In this document: one piece after another, positions 4,794 through 8,032 of the stretch
Layout: every line of letters starts with the position of its first letter
Position numbering within the stretch: position 1 is the stretch's first letter
Origin: Acidobacteriota bacterium
GTDB taxonomy: Bacteria; Acidobacteriota; Terriglobia; Acidiferrales; UBA7541
Assembly: GCA_003131705.1 (NCBI GenBank)
Contig: PKUY01000386.1
Location: 2,352 to 10,383, forward strand
DNA length: 8,032 nucleotides
Direction: 5' to 3'
Notes under the pieces: model-generated
Databases searched by the model: none
Told to the model about the DNA's origin: nothing
The model's input: the letters and a program-made list of their open reading frames with translations, nothing else
Program-made: the position numbers and the translations under genes

Positions 4794-6398
4794 ATGTCTG
4801 AGCCCATCCGACACGACTCCTCGCCCTCGATAAGTCCCTGGCATCCTCTCCGCATCCCGATTTTCCGTAATTTACTCATTGCGGACCTTGTATCGGACAT
4901 TGGCACCTTCATGCAGAGTGTGGGTGCGGCATGGCTGATGACTTCGCTCACGAATCGTCCCGCTTATGTGGCTCTGATCCAAACTGCTTCCGCTTTACCG
5001 TTTTTTCTGTTAGCGCTGCCGGCCGGTTCGCTCGGAGATATTTTCGACCGACGCAAGCTTATCCTGTGCACAGAGATATGGATGTTCGCCATCGCCACGG
5101 TCCTCACGGTTGCGACGTTCACTGGAACGATGACGCCATGGCTGCTGCTCCTTCTCACTCTAGCCCTCTCGCTCGGTGACGCCATTGAGGCTCCGACGTG
5201 GCGGGCGATATTCCCGGAGTTGGTCAAGAAGGATGACCTCACTCCTGCTCTCGCGCTCAACGGAATCGAGTTCAACTTAGCGCGAGCCGTGGGCCCGGGA
5301 CTTGCAGGTCTGGTTATCGCTGCCGCCGGCGTTGCGACTGCCTTCCTTTTGGACGTCCTCTCGTTTTTGGGAGTGATCTTCGTCATCTTTACGTGGAAAC
5401 GTTCGGCTCGAAAAAGCAGATTGCCGGCCGAGACGCTCACTGAAGAGAGTTGGGCGGCGATTCGCTATGTGCGTTACTCACCCGGAATCCGCGCGCTGCT
5501 GGTGCGATCGGGGAGCGTCATTTTTTTCGCCAGCTCTTTTTGGGCTTTGTTGCCTGCGGTCGCAAAGCAACTGAGCAAGAGCGCACTCGGATACGGTTTT
5601 TTGCTGGGCTTCTTTGGCCTCGGTGCGGTGCTCGGAGCCGTTGTCCTGCAGCGCGGCAGATCGAAAATTTCAACGGAAACAGTGCTTTCGACGGCAACGG
5701 CCGTGTTCGCTGCCATTCTCCTGAGTACGGCCACGTTGCATAGTCTCCCGCTTCTATGCCTTCTGATGCTCTTTGGCGGTGGCTCCTGGACCGTTTTTAT
5801 GTCGCTGTTTAATACCATGGTCCAGAATCTGGCGCCAGACTGGGTTCGCGCGCGGGTGATGGCGGCTTATCTCTTTGTATTTCAGGGCAGCGTGGCGATT
5901 GGCAGCACATTTTGGGGCCTCTCCGCAGAACACACGAATGCCCGGCTTGCCCTTCTCATCTCTGGCATTGGACTCGGGACGTGCCTCCTATTGCAGTTAC
6001 CATTTCGGCTTCCGAGCGCGCCCGTCGACCTCAGCGCCTGGAATCATTGGGGCAACCCAAGCATGTTTGAAGAACATGCCGCAAATCTTGGGCCGGTTCT
6101 GGTTACAGTCAAATATGTCATCGATCCTACGAAGGCGCCGGATTTTCTAAATGAGATCTATCGTTATCAACGAATTCGCCGTCGCGACGGCGCCACACGC
6201 TGGGGGATTTTCTACGACACAGAAGCGCCCAATGTCTACCTAGAGACGTTTCTCGTGAATTCCTGGGCCGAACATCAAAGGCAACATGACCGCTTCACCG
6301 TTGCAGACCATGAGGTTGAAAAGCATGTCCTCAATTACACGCTCGAACCCACGACCGTGAAGCACTATATCCATGCAAAGAAGACCGCGAATCCTTGA
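4794..6398 (+). CDS. MFS_3 family exporter with C-terminal ABM-like domain
   Basis: This 534-residue protein is a Major Facilitator Superfamily transporter of the MFS_3 (EntS-like, 'transmembrane secretion effector') type. Residues 20-405 contain about twelve hydrophobic segments. A motif-A equivalent 'GSLGDIFDRRKL' (78-89) follows the second helix, 'GDAIEAPTWRAIFPELV' (128-144) is typical of the family, and 'VRARVMAAYLFVFQG' (351-365) is a second-half counterpart. From about 432 to 515 a soluble domain follows ('PVLVTVKYVIDP', 'RYQRIRRRDGATRWGIFYD', 'ETFLVNSWAEHQRQHDRFT') resembling an antibiotic-biosynthesis-monooxygenase/dabb fold, a known extension in this family. Relatives export siderophores or drugs; the substrate here is not evident and no siderophore genes are nearby. 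The start has no clear Shine-Dalgarno, only a weak purine stretch. It reads as a single-gene unit facing convergent genes. Confidence 0.92.
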   Translation: MSEPIRHDSSPSISPWHPLRIPIFRNLLIADLVSDIGTFMQSVGAAWLMTSLTNRPAYVALIQTASALPFFLLALPAGSLGDIFDRRKLILCTEIWMFAIATVLTVATFTGTMTPWLLLLLTLALSLGDAIEAPTWRAIFPELVKKDDLTPALALNGIEFNLARAVGPGLAGLVIAAAGVATAFLLDVLSFLGVIFVIFTWKRSARKSRLPAETLTEESWAAIRYVRYSPGIRALLVRSGSVIFFASSFWALLPAVAKQLSKSALGYGFLLGFFGLGAVLGAVVLQRGRSKISTETVLSTATAVFAAILLSTATLHSLPLLCLLMLFGGGSWTVFMSLFNTMVQNLAPDWVRARVMAAYLFVFQGSVAIGSTFWGLSAEHTNARLALLISGIGLGTCLLLQLPFRLPSAPVDLSAWNHWGNPSMFEEHAANLGPVLVTVKYVIDPTKAPDFLNEIYRYQRIRRRDGATRWGIFYDTEAPNVYLETFLVNSWAEHQRQHDRFTVADHEVEKHVLNYTLEPTTVKHYIHAKKTANP

Positions 6399-6505
6399 CC
6401 CGAGCTCGTCTCCCCCTTACAGCGAGCAAGTATTCTCAAGCGAGAAAAAAAGGTGGCGGAGCTTTGCATGGACTGAGGCATTTTCGCGCCCCGCCCGTCC
6501 GTCCG

Positions 6506-6931
6506 TCACCGCTGAGACAGCGGTTTAACGACTCCGAGTTGAGTCAGGAAACCCAGGGCATCGGTTGACTGCCACGTTTCCACGCATTTACCGCTCTTGA
6601 ACAGATTGATGACCATTCCGGGAGAAATCACCAGCTTCATCGTTGGTGCAATTCCCATGTACTCGCCTTTGTGCGTTCCGTAAAACATGTAGCGATTCGC
6701 CACTTTCTCACCGGAGGCAAAAACATCTTCGCTGGCCAGCCGCATGTCCGGGAATCCTTCGCGCAGATGCGTGTAGTAGTCCCTCAGCCCTCCAACTCCC
6801 GGCTTGAGGCGTCGCGACAATCCGTGAAACATCACGGCCTTGTCAAACATTTCGAGGTATCCATCGAGGTCTTTCGCGTTGAAGCGCGCGATAGCTCGGT
6901 TCACGCTTTCGATGTTTTCCTTTTCAGGCAT
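6506..6931 (-). CDS. SnoaL-like polyketide cyclase family protein (NTF2-like fold)
   Basis: A 141-residue cytoplasmic protein. It starts with a helix 'NIESVNRAIARFNAKDLDGYLEMF' in two parts (6-29), then 'VMFHGLSRRLKPGVGGLRDYY' (33-53), 'REGFPDMRLASEDVFASGEKVANRYMFYGTHKGEYMGIAPT' across 57-97, and ends with 'ETWQSTDALGFLTQLGVV' (118-135). The 'fPD...', 'G.h.GefmGi.PT' and 'e.W...D..gfl.QLG' pattern is characteristic of SnoaL/ester-cyclase proteins. Many members are stress- or secondary-metabolism related and uncharacterised, so the substrate is unknown. The frame extends 6 nt upstream to a TTG at 6937, but ATG 6931 has GAAGGG at 6 nt and is chosen. It lies 57 nt downstream of the FecR-like gene on the same strand and might be co-transcribed with it. 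Confidence 0.88.
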   Translation of the reverse strand: MPEKENIESVNRAIARFNAKDLDGYLEMFDKAVMFHGLSRRLKPGVGGLRDYYTHLREGFPDMRLASEDVFASGEKVANRYMFYGTHKGEYMGIAPTMKLVISPGMVINLFKSGKCVETWQSTDALGFLTQLGVVKPLSQR

Positions 6932-6937
6932 GAGCAA

Positions 6938-6943
6938 CCCTTC
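6938..6943 (-). promoter_or_regulatory. Ribosome binding site selecting ATG 6931
   Basis: Read on the - strand, GAAGGG ends 6 nt before ATG 6931. The alternative in-frame TTG at 6937 directly abuts this motif and so is unlikely to be the start. Confidence 0.6.
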
Positions 6944-6988
6944 GTCATTGAAGTGGGAGTTTGGAACTCGGTACTCGTGGGAAAGCCT

Positions 6989-7675
6989 TTACTTGACCGG
7001 TTGGGAATTGCTCTCTGTAGCATATCGCCATAGAAAGTAGCCAGGGATCGCCATGGTCCCGCTGGCGATCAAAACGAAGCCGATTTTGTGCTGGGTGTAC
7101 CCGCGCTGAGTGATGTGATTGGCGGCAGACTCGTCGTGGCAGGTGTTATCCACGTTCTCTTCGAACGTCACGTCCGCCGATTTCCCCTCGGATATGGTGC
7201 GGAGCTCTCCGCCATTGTCCAATACAAGGTCGCCATGAATCGCCGAGATGATGAGTTCCCTGGATCCCGTGTAGGCAACCTGCCCCGAAGCTGTCTGGCC
7301 GCTCTCGCCGCGGATAATTCCGGCGGGCGTCCTAACCGAGAGATCGGGCGCCGCCGAAAATGCGAAGCCGACGGTTCCGCTGGTTGCCAGCACTTGGATG
7401 GCGCTGCCATCGTCTTCTAGCGCTGCTGTACTCAAAGCGGAAAGAAATACCTGGCTCGAGCCTACTTTGACGCGGAGTTTGCCACCATCGTCGGTGTCGA
7501 GTGAGTCGCAGGAATAGATGTCCGCACCCGTGACGGCGCTGGTGGTATCGATATGGCCGCGGTCCGCCTGGACTACAACTCCGAGCGGGCGCCTGCTGCG
7601 GGCTGCCACGACGGGCGAACCGCCTATGGCGACGACGACCACTATCGCGAAATAGGACCGAGCTATGGAGCGCAT
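6989..7675 (-). CDS. Exported FecR-like domain protein with C-terminal membrane anchor
   Basis: From ATG 7675 the product has 228 residues. Residues 1-25 form a signal peptide or N-terminal helix (MRSIARSYFA then a Val/Ala core, with 'VVAA' near a cleavage site). The central part (about 31-172) is beta-rich: 'TGADIYSCDSLDTDDGGKLRVKVGSS', 'IQVLATSGTVGFAF', 'LSVRTPAGIIRGES' and 'AIHGDLVLDNGGELRTISEGKSADV'. This succession (threshold for a marked surface, sequence of G-D/G turns, 'v.TP.g.irg', 'G.v.v...g....l..Gq...v') fits the FecR-like fold. A hydrophobic helix at about 198-215 near the C-terminus would anchor it. No sigma factor or TonB receptor gene adjoins, so classical FecI/FecR signalling is not indicated; many acidobacterial FecR-like proteins are stand-alone envelope proteins. 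The frame is open to 7849, but the added N-terminus is Pro-rich and implausible. Confidence 0.72.
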   Translation of the reverse strand: MRSIARSYFAIVVVVAIGGSPVVAARSRRPLGVVVQADRGHIDTTSAVTGADIYSCDSLDTDDGGKLRVKVGSSQVFLSALSTAALEDDGSAIQVLATSGTVGFAFSAAPDLSVRTPAGIIRGESGQTASGQVAYTGSRELIISAIHGDLVLDNGGELRTISEGKSADVTFEENVDNTCHDESAANHITQRGYTQHKIGFVLIASGTMAIPGYFLWRYATESNSQPVK

Positions 7676-7681
7676 CCGCAT

Positions 7682-7687
7682 TCCTCC
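7682..7687 (-). promoter_or_regulatory. Ribosome binding site selecting ATG 7675
   Basis: GGAGGA on the - strand is 6 nt from ATG 7675 but directly adjacent to the in-frame ATG at 7681, so the inner ATG is the better start. Confidence 0.7.
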
Positions 7688-7810
7688 GCGAGGGTACATC
7701 CCAATGTGTTCCCGAAGGGCCGGAGGGTCAATCGGAAGCAGCCGGCGAGTTGTCCCAACTGCAACAAAGGGCGGCTTTTGAGGCTCGGTTGGGGGCGGGG
7801 CGAGGCTATT

Positions 7811-7819
7811 GGGGGGGGG
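7811..7819 (+). repeat. Nine-G homopolymer in a G-rich patch
   Basis: Nine consecutive G at 7811-7819 follow GGGGG and GGGG runs at about 7791-7800. Such tracts are slippage-prone, and the set of runs could fold as a G-quadruplex on the + strand. The position, about 140 nt upstream of the FecR-like start, is in a probable promoter/leader. A sequencing error in the homopolymer is also possible. Confidence 0.8.
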
Positions 7820-7833
7820 CTGAAACGAGCAAA

Positions 7834-8031
7834 TCACCGCCGCAACCACAGTGGGCCGCTAACAAATGCGCTGCCTCGCTCATAGAAACGCAGCTTGCGG
7901 TGGGCCGCGCGTGATATACCGATGCGAATGCTGACGCCGATACGTCCCGGGGGCCGCACAGCGTCGCCGATCCGTATGGGGCTGGTGCGGGCGCAGAGAT
8001 CAATGCCGTCGAAGCGTTTATCTATGCCTAG
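7834..8031 (-). CDS. Possible 3' end of an unidentified gene, running off the right edge
   Basis: On the - strand one frame is open from the window edge to TGA at 7834-7836, 65 codons without a stop. The translation includes 'GIDKRFDGIDLCARTSP', 'IRIGDAVRPPGRIG' and the ending 'KLRFYERGSAFVSGPLWLRR', which is rich in Arg and not obviously low-complexity. No family is recognised. Another - strand frame (7806-8003) and a + strand frame are also open over most of the same stretch, so GC-rich chance openness is a serious alternative. If real, it would lie upstream of the FecR-like gene on the same strand. Confidence 0.2.
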   Translation of the reverse strand, partial: LGIDKRFDGIDLCARTSPIRIGDAVRPPGRIGVSIRIGISRAAHRKLRFYERGSAFVSGPLWLRR

Positions 8032-8032
8032 G

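Larger units (their letters stand above)
7676..8032. other. Gene-poor stretch upstream of the FecR-like gene
   Basis: The part next to 7675 should hold the promoter and leader of the FecR-like gene; on the - strand a TTGACC is visible near 7731-7736 but no matching -10. A G-rich patch follows (7787-7819). To its right, several frames are open to the window edge on both strands, none with a start, ribosome site and recognisable motif together. Confidence 0.5.

Noticed and set aside
4715..6425. 12-nt direct repeat CCCTTACAGCGA (4715-4726 and 6414-6425) flanking the MFS gene next to a tRNA
   Set aside because: One or two 12-nt repeats are expected by chance in 8 kb. It is not part of the tRNA 3' end and no integrase is present, so an att-site reading is not supported.
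6444..6453. A-run near 6447-6453 as a terminator tail for the - strand genes
   Set aside because: No inverted repeat directly precedes the T-run as read on the - strand.
6509..6523. CCGCT/AGCGG hairpin as a terminator
   Set aside because: It lies within the end of the SnoaL-like coding sequence and has no T-run on either strand.

Overview
This window looks like a chromosomal fragment of a GC-rich Gram-negative soil bacterium, most likely of phylum Acidobacteriota. The assignment rests on recalled resemblance: a PilO/PilP-like cluster ending in a pseudopilin with a 'VKVYKGAKKYSDWEF' block and a small Ig-fold membrane protein, a FecR-like secreted protein, an MFS_3 exporter, and extragenic palindromes of a kind I associate with that phylum. 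No 16S or other definitive marker is present.

Left part (1-2510, + strand): the end of a type IV pilus / type II secretion-like operon. It holds the C-terminus of PilO, a PilP/GspC-like single-pass protein, a long pseudopilin-like protein with a low-complexity Ser/Gln/Pro-rich tail, and a single-pass protein with an Ig-like domain. Gaps and overlaps are tiny (3 nt, a 4-nt ATGA overlap, 22 nt), so these are very probably co-transcribed and act together at the inner membrane/periplasm. A convergent gene (2545-3039, - strand) encodes an exported glyoxalase/VOC-fold protein.

Middle (3040-3918): about 880 nt with no conventional gene. It contains a cluster of GC-rich hairpins resembling REP/BIME elements, one possible 45-codon ORF with a good Shine-Dalgarno, a 12-nt direct repeat, a boxA-like motif and two mutually exclusive hairpins. 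The nuoB gene (complex I subunit carrying cluster N2 ligands) follows and is notable for having no other nuo gene beside it here. A hairpin and a second extragenic palindrome follow nuoB, then a promoter and a complete tRNA-Phe (GAA) with encoded CCA.

Right part (4708-8032): an MFS_3 exporter with a C-terminal ABM-like soluble domain (+ strand), then on the - strand a SnoaL-like NTF2-fold protein and, upstream of it, a FecR-like exported protein with a C-terminal membrane anchor. The last ~350 nt hold a nine-G homopolymer in a G-rich patch and no gene I can support firmly; one frame open on the - strand to the window edge may be a partial gene.

No CRISPR array, rRNA, transposase, integrase or recognisable defence system was found. 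The most interesting material is the structured intergenic region before the isolated nuoB, and the unusual pseudopilin.
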